From Syngnathus acus (taxonomy: Eukaryota; Chordata; Actinopteri; Syngnathiformes; Syngnathidae), in the NCBI RefSeq assembly GCF_901709675.1, contig NC_051095.1, positions 1,113,001-1,177,000 of the forward strand: DNA of 64,000 nucleotides, given 5' to 3'. A program made the translations under genes and the position numbers. Under the pieces are notes generated by a model. That model had not been told where the DNA came from and did no database searches. It worked only from the letters and a program-made list of their open reading frames with translations. Each line of letters starts with the position of its first letter. Within the stretch, counting starts at the first letter, position 1. Below are positions 16,681-29,003 of the stretch, piece after piece.

Positions 16681-16688
16681 TATTTATA
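16681..16688 (-). promoter_or_regulatory. six7: TATA box of the SIX gene
   Basis: On the minus strand the sequence reads TATAAATA, a consensus TATA box, 91 bp upstream of the ATG at 16590. A start site about 30 bp downstream would give a 5' UTR of roughly 60 nt. This fits a tissue-restricted gene. Confidence 0.6.
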
Positions 16689-17327
16689 GACGGACGCAAT
16701 TAGCATCTCTGCGCTTGTTTGGAGAAGGATTATCAGACCGGGTTTTCGGGTGGGTGGGTGGGGCTGGAGTTGGGGTGGGTGGGGCTGGAGTTGGGGCTAC
16801 CCTGGCCCGAGGTGACACACAGCTCATCAGCTTGTTTGGCCGATTAGCCTCAACATACATGGATAGAGTGATTCGGAGACGGACGGCGCGCCAAAGAGCG
16901 CCCGATCAATACATTGATGCCCGAGACTCAGAGGAGGTTGCCGTCAGGTGAAGGATGATCCACCACAAAGAAGATTAGCATCCTCATCGTTATCATCTTT
17001 GTAACATCTGCACTCTTCAATATAAACACACACACACAAATACAACACGTTTCTCAGAACCATTCTGCGTGTTCTTGCTGTGGAGGCCCCACTTGGCATA
17101 ATTAATTAGTGGCTTAAACTGGAGCCTTCTGCCTACAAAAAAAAAACAACTGACCTGTTGATTCTGCCACCAAGCCAAGTAGGGGGTATCTGTGTGTGTG
17201 TGTGTTGGGGGGGGGGGGTATTAGCATGCTGTATAAATCCACAGTGAACACAATTAACAAGCAATTGGGAGGAGAAGTAATTAGTATTATCTACTTAACA
17301 CTATGGCAGGGAAAATGGGTTAAAAAC

Positions 17328-17382
17328 ACATACACACATGCACACACACACGCACACACACACACACACACACACGCACACG
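17328..17382. repeat. CA microsatellite
   Basis: An interrupted CA-dinucleotide tract with occasional GC interruptions. Confidence 0.9.
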
Positions 17383-17834
17383 GCTAATCCCCTCCAGGCA
17401 AATGTGTAAGGGCTAATTCCAAGCTCATTTGCAACTCAATGGCAGTATCCTCTCAGACAGGTCCATCCCATTGCGCCCCATAAGACATGGAGTGTTAGTT
17501 TTACACCTCACCTCACACAGGGAGGGCAGCGTCCCCCCCCTCCCCTTCCCATCCCGAATCAACGTCAACGGACGACGCTTGCTGACACGACGGGCCTCTC
17601 TCGCCACAGACGTTATCATGGCCGCTGTTTGAGGGATCGGCTTACCCAGAAGCTGGACGTTAAGCGAAGCCGTTGAGAAAATTAGCCCGGCCAATCTGCG
17701 CCGGCCATGGATGATTGTTTTTCTTTTTTGTCGACACGGCCGGCGGGAACTCTGACTGGGCAGTGACCCCTATTTGATTGAAGATGACTAGGAAATCCCC
17801 CAAACGTAAAATCTTGTATGTAATAATAAATGGC

Positions 17835-18290
17835 AGGTAGACATTTAAAGTATCGAGTACCAATTCGGTACCCACGTGCAAAGAATTCCAGATTTTTTTG
17901 TGGTACCGTCAGAACCGAATAGTTCATTTTTCACTTGGGCAAGCTGCATCGATTTTCGCCAGAACTGAAGGGGGCAGTATACGCACGCGAGCAGCACTGA
18001 AGAAGAAGAAGAAGAAAACTTTCGGTCTTTCGTAACAATGGCTTCAGCTGCTCTTTTTTTTTAAATTTATTGTCAGTCTAGATATGTGACTTGAAGAATC
18101 GGTGCCACTGCTGGTCTTTTTTTAACGTATAAAGTCTACTATACGCTTTAAGCAGTTTTAAATAAATGAGTGATTTTTAAAAGTAAGTGGATTCTGTTGT
18201 TTTTCACCGTGGTCCCGAAATAGTATCGAGAATCGCGGTAACTGACAGCTATTGGTAGCGACAACTGAAATTCTGGTATCGTGACACCAC
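17835..18290. mobile_element. Probable degenerate DNA transposon remnant
   Basis: The left end contains AGTATCGAGTACCAATTCGGTACC and the right end GGTATCGTGACACCAC, a pairing of 'GGTATCG' ends that I recall from common non-autonomous fish transposons. The ends are imperfect and I cannot define target duplications, so the boundaries are approximate. Confidence 0.3.
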
Positions 18291-19421
18291 TAACGACGAG
18301 ACGCTATGTATATTTAGCAAACGGTATGTAACAGGTGTTAGTGGAGTTGTTTAGGATTAAAGGTGGGACTTATTCTTACCTAAGAGCCTAATGCTCATTA
18401 ATTCCTGCTTTGGTGACTTAGCTCCCCCCTGATCCTCTGCGGACGGGACGGGACAGGCCGGGCTGAGGCCGAGCCCGACGGACGCCTCGGCGGCGGGCGG
18501 GATCGCTCGTCCGTCCGAACGGGAAAGCCCGGCCCGGCCGCGCCATTTTCAGTAGCATCTCGGGGATGCAGATAAATGGTGCTGAAGAAAAGCACGTGGG
18601 TGTAGAAGATCAGCTCCAAGTGAAGGTAGTAGTGAAAAGAAAGACTGTCGCCACGCGGCAGAGCTTTTATTGATTTGGACCACTAAAGTCTTTGTTGTGC
18701 GCCGCGACAGATGACGGGCCTACTGTGTGACACTTAAATTTAATCTGCCATTTCAAATCCTCTTAATCTGTTCGATCATAATGATAGCGAGAGCTTGACC
18801 GGGTCCAGAAAGGCCGCCCGAGCTTTTTTTTTTTTTCTTTTCTTTCAAGGAGCCAGCAACTCTCGATGGAGCACTTCGTATTCGTACACTCGCTTGCTTC
18901 TCCAGGTGGATACGATTCAATCGAGCGGAATTCGAAAAACCACAAGGCGATCACGCTTCAAAAAAATGTGGCCGTGCGTCGCGCCGCTGTTGCTTGTGAC
19001 ACGGTGGCTCCCGTCCTTAGCATCCCCCCTCCCCTCAGAGGTCACGGGGTCAAATTCTGGGCTCAGGCCTTCCTCTGGCCCTCTCATTCCAAAAAGAATT
19101 GTCTATCCCTGTGAATCGGACCTCTCTGAAACAATACTTCAGTACGTTTGGCCCAACTTGATGTTCTCTAACAAGTCAACTGGACCGCATTGCCGGATGA
19201 GACTTTTCTTCAGACTGCTTAGCGGTCCAATTCTTTTGTCGAGGCTCTCGGTGGTTGCGCAAGGCGTGTTGGCACACACGCGCTGGCTGTTGTGCCAACA
19301 CGGACGGAGCTCATCGTATCATAGGCGCTCATTCATTGATCGACCAGGACGGCGTGGGAGCCGAGGTGTGTTTTCATGTTTTCAGTGGGAAGCGTGACAA
19401 CCGCGTCTGCGGGGCGCGTGT

Positions 19422-19455
19422 GGGGTGGGGGGGGTGTGGGGGGGGGGGGGGGGGG
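19422..19455 (+). repeat. G-rich run, quadruplex candidate
   Basis: Several G tracts (4, 8, then 18 consecutive G) with only single T interruptions. Such a tract satisfies simple G-quadruplex rules. Confidence 0.8.
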
Positions 19456-20805
19456 TGATCGTTGGTGTTGCTGAGCGCCTATGACAGCAGGGGTGCAAAG
19501 CTAAGAAGTGTTAGTGTGGTGAGAAGGATTACATTTATCTGCCAGGCCTCCTTTTCTCTCCCTCAGCAAGCTAGCTAGCCAGCTAGCAAGCCAGTCCCGT
19601 GTCACATGTCGTTATTGCCAGATTTTGGCGTGCAGGAAAATGGAGGGACTTGTTGCATCCCGGGAATTTAACAAAGGAGAGTAGCTGGGGTGTCCGTAGC
19701 CGCGTTTACGACCCACTTTTGGCTCTTTGTATTGTCTTTTGGGTTGACGGGCTACCTTGGCTCATTTAGTGGGAATTTACTTAGGTGAGGTATGTAAAGT
19801 TTTGATAAGTTTGCATAGAAGTCAACGGTCTCCAAAGGAACCAAAAGTTGGATCAGGCGATTATTTCCAAAAAATGATTGATTTTTTTTTGTTGCGTGGC
19901 TGTGTGCTTCCATTAACCTGCCGCTTCAGTTATTGCTGCCAGCGTGCTTGCCCAGAAACTTGTCGTTGGTCTGATATCACATGGACGATACCTCGTAGAA
20001 CCGTCGTAACCGTCTTTGGAAGTGGCCCAATGCATTTGGCAAAGTTACATTCAAATGATGATCCACCAATCAGCTCCCTTCAGCCACTCATGTCACGTCC
20101 AGGCTATATTTGCGCTGACTCCACATTCTTTGTTTTGGGGGTAAAGAAATATTTTGGAGATTCTTCCCGCTTCCCTGTATTTGTTACCATGTACAGTCAT
20201 GAACATTTTGCTCTACTCTCCCCGTGACCCACAAGGCGGGCTGACGTTCTGGAGCGGCCTCCTCCCTCCAAACCCTCCCTCCCTCCCATGCCCGCAGCTC
20301 ATGGCGCCCTCCTGCTGCTTTCCCCCCGCCGAGCCACAAGCAGAGCTGCTCTCCTGGCCCGAGATGGCTGGGCGGGTTGACTGGCCCTCCTGCCGGCCCC
20401 GCACAGGAGAGGGCGGCCCTAATTGCTTTTGGCGTAAAGCTCTGTGACCCAGATTAGCCCATGGAGATAAACCCCCCTTTGCTCCGGCAAACCTGCTCCG
20501 CTCCACACCAGCCACCCCCTCTCTACCTTCTGCCACGTTATTAACGACCACGACGGGCAACCGGGGCGACTCGAGGGAACCCTCACGCTGCCTTAATGCC
20601 AAGTCGGGCCCCCGGAAATTCCAGCCGGCGTGTCATCGGAGGACGCTCGGACACGATTCACGGTACGCCGGGCTTGTCACAGCACAGAACATCACAAGTT
20701 GTCCTTTCTGGCGGCAGATGGCAAAAGCGGGCCATGTGACTAATGTCAACATTGAAACGGACCAACCACTCGGCCCCCACCTCTCTTTTAGCCATCATCG
20801 GTGAT

Positions 20806-20829
20806 GGGGGGGGGGGGGGGGGGGGGGGG
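20806..20829 (+). repeat. 24-base poly-G run
   Basis: An uninterrupted run of 24 G. It can form a quadruplex and its exact length may be an assembly or sequencing estimate. Confidence 0.85.
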
Positions 20830-21703
20830 TTGTGAAGTGTCACCACACAATCTGTCTAGCAACCTAACTCGTATGAAATTTATTCACAAAAATTGCTTTG
20901 CGAGTGCATCAAAACAAACAATAATCTAATTGCCTTTTTGTTTTCTCCCTGTCTCAATAATTGCGATTTCATATGCAATTTTTTTTTCCATGGTCCACTC
21001 CTTTCTATTTTCTAACAATAACAACAATTTCTAACAAACTTAGTCATACTAAATTACCTCTATGCTAAAATAAAGGCAAATGAATCATAAATTAATTTGA
21101 AAGCATTTATCAACGACAAGAATAGTAAAAAGACGAATAAGCGATTGCATCAAGATGTTTATTGTCCCAGTTGTAGTTTGACCTATGTTAAAACTAAAAC
21201 CTTCCTGTTGTGTATTAAACAAAACCGTATTAACATTGTCATCCCTAGCTAGCTTACGACACTAGCTTGATGCTAACACACAATGAACAATGCCACAGAG
21301 GGGCTTTCGAAACTAGCACCAAAGGTTCCAGGTGTCACATGCCCAGCTGACTCTTTTTCCTGGGTAGCCAGAAACAAAAGTTCCCAAAACTTAAGGTTGG
21401 AATACTTATGGAGACAGAATAAAAGCCTCGAACTGAAAGTACTCATTGTGTGGGTACTTTGTCTACGGATAGAAAGATTGACTTCCTGTTGTGCTTGTCA
21501 TGGCAACGTCATACTTCGGGCAAAGAATCAAGGCAGAAGACGAGCAGTGCTACCCAAAAGTAAAAATAAATAGAAGGCAAGTCGTTTTCTCTGCCAAAAA
21601 GGGTGATTGACGAGGGATGTGCCATTTTACAATAAATACAAATACAAGCATAAAAATGTCAAAAGTACAACGTCAACTATCAGTCGGGTCTCAGCGCGTC
21701 TGC

Positions 21704-21716
21704 TGCCATCTAGTGG
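21704..21716 (-). promoter_or_regulatory. CTCF-like motif (minus orientation)
   Basis: Read on the minus strand the sequence is CCACTAGATGGCA, a good CTCF core. It lies just downstream of the b4gat1 stop codon and faces the plus-oriented motif at 15120. Confidence 0.5.
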
Positions 21717-21811
21717 TCACTGACGGACATCACGGAGCAGTTTCTCTTCCTCACAATAAGGATGTTAATGTGGAGGATGGCCCCAATCCCCCCTATTTTT
21801 TATTCTTTATA

Positions 21812-23229
21812 TTAGCATCGCCTGGCGGAGTTTGGATATTTGGTCTTCAGAGCCTCTTTGAAGCTGCGAAACAGGAGCCGGTTGCGATTGTTTTCCTCGT
21901 CCTTCTTAGCGTGGAACTCGCCCTGGATCTTGAAGCCGCGGTGGACCAGGAAGGCCGAGGTCAGCACGGAGAACTTGAAGCCGGCTACGTGGAGCTCGCA
22001 GGCCTGCACAAAACAAGTCAGCAAGTCGGATGAGACGTCATAATGGAATATGAAAGACAGTTTAGCGTTCATTTGGATCTGGTCTCTTATGAAATCCCCA
22101 TTTGGCTGCTCTGCACGCGCATGACGCCATTTCTGACCTGGCTGATGCGATTGAAGCCGTACTGCTTGAAGTTCTCGTCGTAGAGGGGCACGCTGCGCGG
22201 GCCGATGTAAAAAGGCTCCCACGGATCCACCCAGGTCAGCGTGTAGGCCACTTCCAGGACGCCCGAAGTGTCCCGGACGTGGCTGTTGACCCACTGCGAG
22301 TAGTTGGTGGGGGCTTGGCATCGAGGGCACAGCTCCTCATAGAAAGGTCTCACTTCGCCCACCTGGTATAGCCGCACCAGCTCCGCCTTGGTGGCCGGGA
22401 TCTTCCTGGTGTGGCGGATCTCGAAGGCGGGCAAGACGAAAACCTGGTCCGGGTCAGGCCGGCGCCCGGCGATCATCTCCAGGAACTGCCGGTGCAGATC
22501 AGCCGCAGGCATCATGTCGATGTCAATGACGAGGACGTAGGAGGCCTCGCTGCCTCCTCGGGCCACGTTCCGAAGGAGGTTATTGGGGTAGGAGACGTCG
22601 GCGCCAATAGCGTAGTTCTTGTATTTGTCCCTGTGGGCTTGCAGCCGGGCGAAGACAGCAGCGCAGTCGCCCAGGCCGGCAAAGTGGTGGTGGTCCTCCT
22701 CGGGAAAGCTGGCCGTCTCCCCCGAGAGACACACCAGGTGGAAGTCCACCAGGGCCTGCAAGCGAGGACACAAAACGCCCAGCGCGTACACCAGCGCCGT
22801 GGCAAACTTGACGTCCTGGCCGTGCGCAAAGATCGCCACCGACAGCGGGTTGCGCCACCGCTCCACCAGATCCTCCAGGTGGTGAAGGTTGTTGATGGTC
22901 GTGTGGGTGGCCAGCGTGAGAACATTGGAAGCCGGCTTGTTGGCGAAGTCGCTCTGAACCATGTTCTTGTACACGCGGTACTGTCCGCTGTGGTCAAAGA
23001 TCCCCCCCGTGGAAAGGGAATATCTCAGGCGCTCCTTGCGGGCGTTCTTCTCGGCGTGCGCCGCGACGCTCCCCGGGCCGGAGCCCCCGAAGAGCTCCGA
23101 GTAGCTGTAGCGCTGCTGCTTGCCGTGCAACTTGGACAAGAAGGACAGGTAGAGGAGCTGCAGCAGCGCCACCAGCAGCAGAGCGCTCAGCACCATGCGG
23201 AAGGCCGAACATTTCTTAGGCAGATGCAT
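21812..23229 (-). CDS. b4gat1: Beta-1,4-glucuronyltransferase 1 (B4GAT1)
   Basis: Golgi type II membrane enzyme of the GT49 family. It adds glucuronic acid in beta-1,4 linkage to xylose on alpha-dystroglycan, making the primer that LARGE extends into matriglycan (known of the family). Two coding exons, 22138-23229 and 21812-22003, join in frame to 427 aa; human is 415. A signal anchor spans residues about 12-32 ([19 protein letters not shown]). The metal-binding DxD motif is D236-I-D238 in VIDIDMMP. Other conserved runs are [33 protein letters not shown] and the C-terminal [14 protein letters not shown] is a possible glycosylation sequon. The first exon holds 364 codons and the single intron (134 bp) follows FNRISQ. 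Length, topology and motifs are intact. Confidence 0.96.
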
Positions 23230-24287
23230 TCCTCACAAAGTGAGCCAAAACGAGAGGGAACGTCGCCTACCTTGCCATTCTTGCCGGTGGCCGCTTCGCC
23301 TAGCTTAGCCTAGCCGCTTAGCATAGCATAGCAGCTGCGCTACCAGCTGGAAAGGCTCCCGACGAACGCCGTGAGAGCGAGCGTCATGACGTCACGCGCA
23401 TGTCCAGCACGAGGGCAAGGACCTTTTAAGTTAAAAAAAAATAATAAAAAGGGCCACTCGACTCGATATCACAGACACGCTGTAAAATCCTGTCATAATT
23501 GACATATATATTTCAAATGTATACGTGCTTGAGCTCTTTGTACACATTATTGCCCATCTAAGCTGTTTAAAATGCCTCACTGTGTTTGTCAGACAAGCTA
23601 TTTTGTTCTACTGAAAAGGGGTGATTTCGGAGGTATCAGGATTCGGCATGCCACGATATGTAAATTAAATGTGTAAAAATGGACAGAAAAAAAATGGATA
23701 GAATGCCATGCTTTATTGTCACATTCTCCGCCACATGCCATGCCAACTCTTAAATTCTTCTTCCTTCTCCACAGCCCAGAACAACCAAACACCAATGAGC
23801 TACATGTAGAGTATTTGCCTGCTTTACAGTATTTTTTACTTTACTATTTAACTTTTGTCAAAGTGGATTATTTGGGAATTGAATTTGGATGTCATATGCT
23901 TATGTGTTATTGAGCTGCACCTGTTTACAAATCACTATTGTGTGCCAATATGCATGGAGAACATCACAAGAGGACTCATTGCCAAAGGCTTTTTATTCTC
24001 TGCAGTTTGCCAGAGCAGAGCAAAACGGGCTGACTGTTCCGACCTGTGAGCACTTCGCCTGCGGGGCCGCCGCAAACACGCACACACACTGTAAACAACA
24101 TTCGAGACCTACCAAAACTGAAAATGCATTTGGTAGGGCACGTCGCATCTTGAAGTTGTCAGTATAAAATCTTGAGGCAAATTTTATGTTTGAACCTAGA
24201 TTTTTTTTTTTGTCAACTTTGTTTTCAATATGTGAGAGCCTTAGAGCCACAGCATCCCCCCCGCCCCCGAACCCCCCCCCAAAAAAA
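23230..24287. other. Region between b4gat1 and pfdn2
   Basis: The left part (to about 23400) is GC-rich with repeated TAGCTTAGCCTAGC motifs and should be the b4gat1 promoter and 5' UTR. It contains TGACGTCACGC, a CRE-like site, at about 23386-23396. The rest is A/T-rich; the last few hundred bases should be pfdn2 3' UTR. No gene is seen. Confidence 0.5.
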
Positions 24288-25693
24288 CTATGAAACCAAA
24301 ACACCAGCTCCACTTTTAGGGTTGCCTCCTTCACTATCCTTGGAAGCAGTCGTGGACTGGCTCTGTGCATCGCTCTCGCCCTCGCCCACCAGGCGAATGT
24401 TGTAACGTTCTCTGTACTCGGTGAGTTCACGGCCTTTCTCCAGCATCATGGTGTTGAGTGACTCGATTATTTTGGAGAGCTGACAAGACACAAACAGGAG
24501 ACAAATGCTCAAATTGACATGCGGCGATGGAGGCTCGTGACAAAATGCAAAAAATCCACAGCTAAAGAAAAAATCTGAAATAAGCATTGTCATTACCTGC
24601 TCCTTGTTGGTTTGCAGTGCCGGCAGAACTTCTTTGACCGTCCTCTCCACCAGCACGCCGCCGACGAGACGGAAGCATTTCCGGGAAGGGTCCACATCTT
24701 TCAGGGTGTCGATGACAAGGCTGGTGGAGACAAGCCAATCAATCACAGAGGAAAGTTTCCTCTGTTTATTATTATTATAGAGAATTGATGGTCAGCGTCG
24801 CTGTCTCTGTCGCCGTGTATTTCCGTCCATTTTTTTCGGCGTGACGTGCCGACAGTCGGGCCCATGCCTTTTGGTGCAAGAGACCCACCCACCTGTGTTC
24901 ATTTGATTCCATCTCCAACTCTGCTGCTTTGGAGGCCATATTGCGCTGCTCCTGGCGCATTCTCTGAAATGTTGCCACCACCTGTTGAACATCACACAAG
25001 TGAATTCATTCTAATCAGTAAGTAATCATCTAATTTACGCAAGATTGCAAAATTGACAAAGGGCTATCTAAATGAAAATGTTACTTGTCATCAATCCAAA
25101 ATAACAGATGCTAAACCCTTGGGAGGCACTCGTCCCTCATCCACATTATTTGCTTCACTTCTCTCGTCATGACTCGGCAGGATGCGCTAATTTGTCAAAT
25201 TTAGCCAGTTTATTGACGCTTTAATCGTCCTTTCGCTCCCTGGTGGTTAGTTTACTACTGGCTGGGAGATACCTTGATGAAATTTGCAGAAGAGTCGCAT
25301 TTTAATGCAAATATCACCGGCTATCATCTGTAGGATCGGCTAGTGTGCACTGAAAATAGCGTTGATATCACGTCGACGGAGAAAAGAAGGCCGTGCAAAC
25401 CAGAGCACCCTAAAAGTAGAACAACAAAAGCATCCACCATTGTCCAATCGGTTCATTAGGAAGCTGCATTCAGGTGGACACAAGCACACAGTCGCCAGAT
25501 AGGTGCAGCGATGAGATCGTTAGCATTGTGGCTAGCCCAGTTTCTTCGTCCCGTTAATCCCCGCGGAGGGACCGGCCACAATCAAACCGACGAACGGTGC
25601 CGGTGGCGGTACCTGTTCGGTGGAGGGGGTGGATTGTTTTCCTCCACTATTGTTTGTAGCTTTGGAAGCCGCGTTGCTACCGTTCGCTGCCAT
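24288..25693 (-). CDS. pfdn2: Prefoldin subunit 2
   Basis: Beta-type subunit of the hexameric prefoldin chaperone, which captures nascent actin and tubulin and passes them to the CCT chaperonin in the cytosol. Four coding exons: 25613-25693, 24893-24981, 24597-24720, 24288-24479, giving 161 aa; human is 154. Two coiled-coil helices flank the beta hairpin: QRMRQEQRNMASKAAELEMESNEHS before, and LSKIIESLNTMMLEKGRELTEYRERY after, around VGGVLVERTVKEVLPAL. The N-terminus is the usual Ser/Asn-rich flexible arm and the end is SGAGVLVS as in mammals. The gene is head to head with nit1, with 1.3 kb between the two ATGs. Confidence 0.95.
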
Positions 25694-27029
25694 TTTGGAT
25701 CTCGTTAGGTGACAAGGAAGACCCCTGTCAGGAGTTGAAGTGCTGCCCGCGAGATTGCCTGAATGAAATTAGCCGACATCAACAAACGCCTTCACGTATC
25801 GGTCTTTTTTGTTTTGAGTGGGGACCGAATCTTTAACTTGGAGTGAACACGTCATGATTTGAACCAATGTTCTCCGTATTGAGGTCGTCAGCGTCCTTAT
25901 TGTCCATTCGGGCAGTCAAGCCACATAACAGGTAACTAATTATTTGTCATTCCCTCCTTCACATGTAATCTGCACAACCTTAAATCCTTGTCATTTTATT
26001 GACAACCGTAGCTGGAACGAAGTTCAACAATCGGACATAAACCAGGTAGTTGAGCATCATGCAATTGACAGGAAACAAAACAAGGGCAGCGGATGAAACA
26101 TTAGAAGGGGCGGTAGTTAGCAAGGTGGCAGGAAAATGTTAAGAAGATGAATGACTAACTTTGCCGAAAAGCATGAATAAATAACAAATACCATATGATT
26201 TTACGTTTAGTTGTATGGATTTGGTTGTGGAAAACACTCGTTATTTTTGCGACAGGTTGGAGGAAATGGGTAGAAAGTGCAGAATTTGCCTAGAAAACTT
26301 GCTAGTGTGCAGTTTACAGAGTATGTTCCTGTGGTAAATGAGTCTGAACTTTCTCTTCTCATTGAAGTGCGTTGTTCAGACTTTCCCTCATTTAAGGGTC
26401 AACTTCCCCTGAATGTTAATTTTCACATAGCCTGCTTGCTGAAACACCCTTCAGGCAAGGCGAGACACAAATGGCAGAATCTTGAAGAGTTACTAGATGT
26501 TCTCCCTCTTGCTTGTTCCAGCTAAGATGCATTTTATTGCTTTTAACCTGATGGTTTTATACGTATGGCTTGAAAGCATATTTCAACTTAATCTTTATTG
26601 TGAGTATTGCTTTCATACGGTGTTAGCGAAAGACGAAAAGCCAGAACTGTGGTGCAAGCAGCAGAACCCAGCATGGCGCATTTTCTAGTATAATCAAAAA
26701 TTAATGTCAATATTTGTCTGCTGTGTTTGTCTTAGGAACTATTCTGCATATTTGAGTTGACATGCTAGGTGTTGTCAGAACCAGTTATTTTAGTCAATGA
26801 AAACGAATGAAATAACCAAAATTGGAAATACATTTTTTGTGAACAAAATAAAATCAATAAATGCTTTAAAAGTAATGTCGCACAGGGGAAAAAAAAGCCG
26901 CCTGGTGACATCGTCCCCAGGAGACAAAACACTTTTTTTTTAAACGAAGCAAAACAAACCATCTCTGTAACCTAATTAAAGCTATGTCGAAAAAACAAAA
27001 GTCAAACCGAAATCCGTTCTCTGCGCAGG
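25694..27029. promoter_or_regulatory. Divergent pfdn2-nit1 intergenic region
   Basis: Both genes start from here in opposite directions. The first ~150 bp beside pfdn2 is the likely shared or pfdn2 promoter. The nit1 ATG at 27030 sits one base after a strong splice acceptor (ctctgcgcag, ending 27028), so nit1 probably has an upstream exon in this interval, noncoding or carrying a leader, which I could not identify. An open frame at 26277-26525 (82 codons) has no recognised domain. Confidence 0.55.
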
Positions 27030-28260
27030 ATGTCAAGTTCTCACCATCCGCGGGCCGCCTTGTGTCAGCTGAGCGTCACCGTAGACAAGCTAGCCAACTT
27101 TTGTGCCACCCGAGAGCTGCTGGAAGAGGCAAAGCGACGAGGCGCCGCCATGGCCTTCCTGCCCGAGGCCTTTGACTACATCGGCTCCAGCCGCGAGGAG
27201 ACCCTGGAGCTCTCTGAGACCCTGGCGGGAGATACTATTGCGCAATACGCTCAGATGGCCCGGTACGAGACATCGAGGCGGATTGGTGTGAAAGACGTGG
27301 ACAAGGAAAAAAAAGTTTCTGGCCGAGCTCAACATCACCTTCCTTCGTCACAGGAAGTTGGACATGTGGTTGTCTCTGGGCGGCTTCCACGAACGAGGAC
27401 GTCAGTGGGAGGCCGAGCGGCGGATTTACAACTGCCACGTGGTCATGAACAATCAAGGTAGAGTCGTCTTAAAACACACGTGGACCCCTTTGCGCTTCCT
27501 GAGGTCACGTCGCCGCGTTTTTGTGATCCGTGCAGGCGAGATCGTGTCCACCTACAGGAAATGCCACCTGTTTGACGTGGAGCTTCCCGAGAAAGGCGTC
27601 TTGCTCAGCGAAAGCACCTTTACCATCCCGGGCCCGTCGCTGGTAGCGCCGGTCCAAACGCCCATCGGCAAGGTGTCCTCTCCGCACCGACGGGTCAGAT
27701 TGCGTCGACTCGCACTTCTCACCGCCGTTTGCCGTCAGCTCGGATTGGGAGTCTGCTACGACTTGAGGTTCCCGGAGTTTTCGCTGGCGTTGCAGAAGAG
27801 CGGCGCCGAGATCCTGACCTTCCCGTCGGCCTTCACGGAGGTGACGGGAGCCGCTCACTGGGAGGTACTAAATAATATTATAAATGATGTCACTTTTATT
27901 CCCCTTTTCATATGAAAGGTAGAGTGGACAGTTGAATGTCTCCTGGCCCGGGTCAAATGGACCCAACACATATGAAAGGGTGAAGCCCGTTTGCGTTGAC
28001 AGGTGCTGCTCCGGGCGCGAGCCATCGAGAACCAGTGTTACGTCCTGGCGGCGGCGCAGGTGGGCCGGCATCACGACAGGCGCTCGTCCTACGGCCACGC
28101 CCTGGCCGTGGACCCCTGGGGAGCGGTGACGGCTGACTGCGGGGGGGAGCGAGCGGGCCTGGCGCTGGTGGAGGTCGACCTAGAGAAAGTTCGCAGCGTT
28201 CGAAGGAATATGCCGCTTCAAAAGCATCGGCGAGACGACAACTTTTACGCCAGCGTGTGA
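27030..28260 (+). CDS. nit1: Nitrilase homolog 1, deaminated glutathione amidase
   Basis: Hydrolyses deaminated glutathione, a metabolite-repair reaction that returns alpha-ketoglutarate and cysteinylglycine; cytosolic and, in mammals, also mitochondrial (known of the family). Five coding exons: 27030-27262, 27354-27457, 27536-27672, 27739-27864, 28003-28260, giving 285 aa. The nitrilase catalytic triad is visible: Glu46 in FLPEAFDY, Lys121 in TYRKCHLFD, Cys164 in [10 protein letters not shown]. Other family segments are [29 protein letters not shown] and [13 protein letters not shown]. The chosen ATG begins one base into its exon. An upstream exon could add an N-terminal extension such as a mitochondrial leader; I did not find one. 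Without it the protein matches the cytosolic form. Confidence 0.93.
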
Positions 28261-28940
28261 CATGAGTGAATGGTCCAACTTTGACTCATTTTAGGTCATG
28301 AGGAAACCTGCTCCAAATGATCATATAAAGTTCTTCTGTCTTTTATAAGGACAAGGAACCTTCTCCAGACCATGGCTGTTGTGTTCCATTTATTAAAGTA
28401 CAGGGAACGACTGTTAAGTTTTACAATGAGAACAAATGTAAAGATCACTTCTCATAATAGTCACCGGGACAAAATTGTTGGCACCACTATGTTAATGGAA
28501 GAAATCCCACGGTGCTCACGCGAATAACGTGAATGTAACAAATGTAATTGTAAATAAAACATGAATCAAAATCTAAACCAAGCAGCTTGATGTTCCTGTG
28601 ACGACTGAGCAACATTCCGAAATTGAAGGTACTACCTGGAAGTGGACTGAAATTGGTCACACATTGAGAAAGAGCCCAGAACAACGTCCAAATAAATAAA
28701 CGGGATCAATAATATCCAAGATCAAGGTACATCAGTGTCAAGTTGCACCACCCGTCTGTGGATTAATGAGAAAAAGACATTTTCCATAGCAACCGCAAAT
28801 GAGGTAGGTGGGTTGGCAAAAGAAATGAGCAGCAAACAACAGTAGCACCATAAAAAAAAGAGAAATATTTCCTTGAGAGCCATCAAATGATCACGATCAA
28901 TCAGCCCGTGCAGACATTTCGTGTCACGCATGATAACGGT
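28261..28940. other. nit1 3' UTR and nit1-clcn3 intergenic region
   Basis: A/T-rich, with AATAAA-type hexamers on the plus strand at about 28553 and 28691 that could end nit1. No gene is supported. Confidence 0.45.
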
Positions 28941-28954
28941 AAAAGCGCCCGCGT

Positions 28955-29003
28955 TCGGTCCAATGGTCCAGCCGTGACGTCATCAGTAGGAAACAGGAAG
29001 TGA
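28955..29003 (+). promoter_or_regulatory. clcn3: Promoter-like cluster: CCAAT, CRE and ETS sites
   Basis: Within 45 bp there is a CCAAT box (28960-28964), a full palindromic CRE TGACGTCA (28975-28982) and an ETS site CAGGAAGTG (28994-29002). This spacing is typical of a TATA-less housekeeping promoter. It is followed by a sequence that looks like a first exon ending in a splice donor at 29154, so it probably drives the longest clcn3 transcript. Confidence 0.5.

Larger units (their letters stand above)
16689..21811. other. Gene-free stretch between the SIX gene and b4gat1
   Basis: About 5 kb with no gene I can support. It holds a CA repeat (17328-17382), a probable degenerate transposon (about 17835-18290), a GC-rich patch (18425-18550), two long G runs (19422-19455, 20806-20829) and a CTCF-like motif (21704-21716). 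Open frames here, including one of 200 codons at 18795-19397, lack recognisable domains. The stretch directly upstream of the homeobox gene is a natural place for its enhancers. Confidence 0.55.

Noticed and set aside
18795-19397. 200-codon open frame, plus strand, between the SIX gene and b4gat1
   Set aside because: It starts in a T run, has no recognisable domain or hydrophobic pattern of a real protein, and no splice context. Probably chance in GC-rich DNA.
22411-23313. 300-codon open frame, plus strand, over b4gat1
   Set aside because: Antisense shadow of the GC-rich b4gat1 first exon.
26277-26525. 82-codon open frame between pfdn2 and nit1
   Set aside because: No recognised family. It is A/T-rich and its context does not suggest a gene; possibly a decayed repeat.
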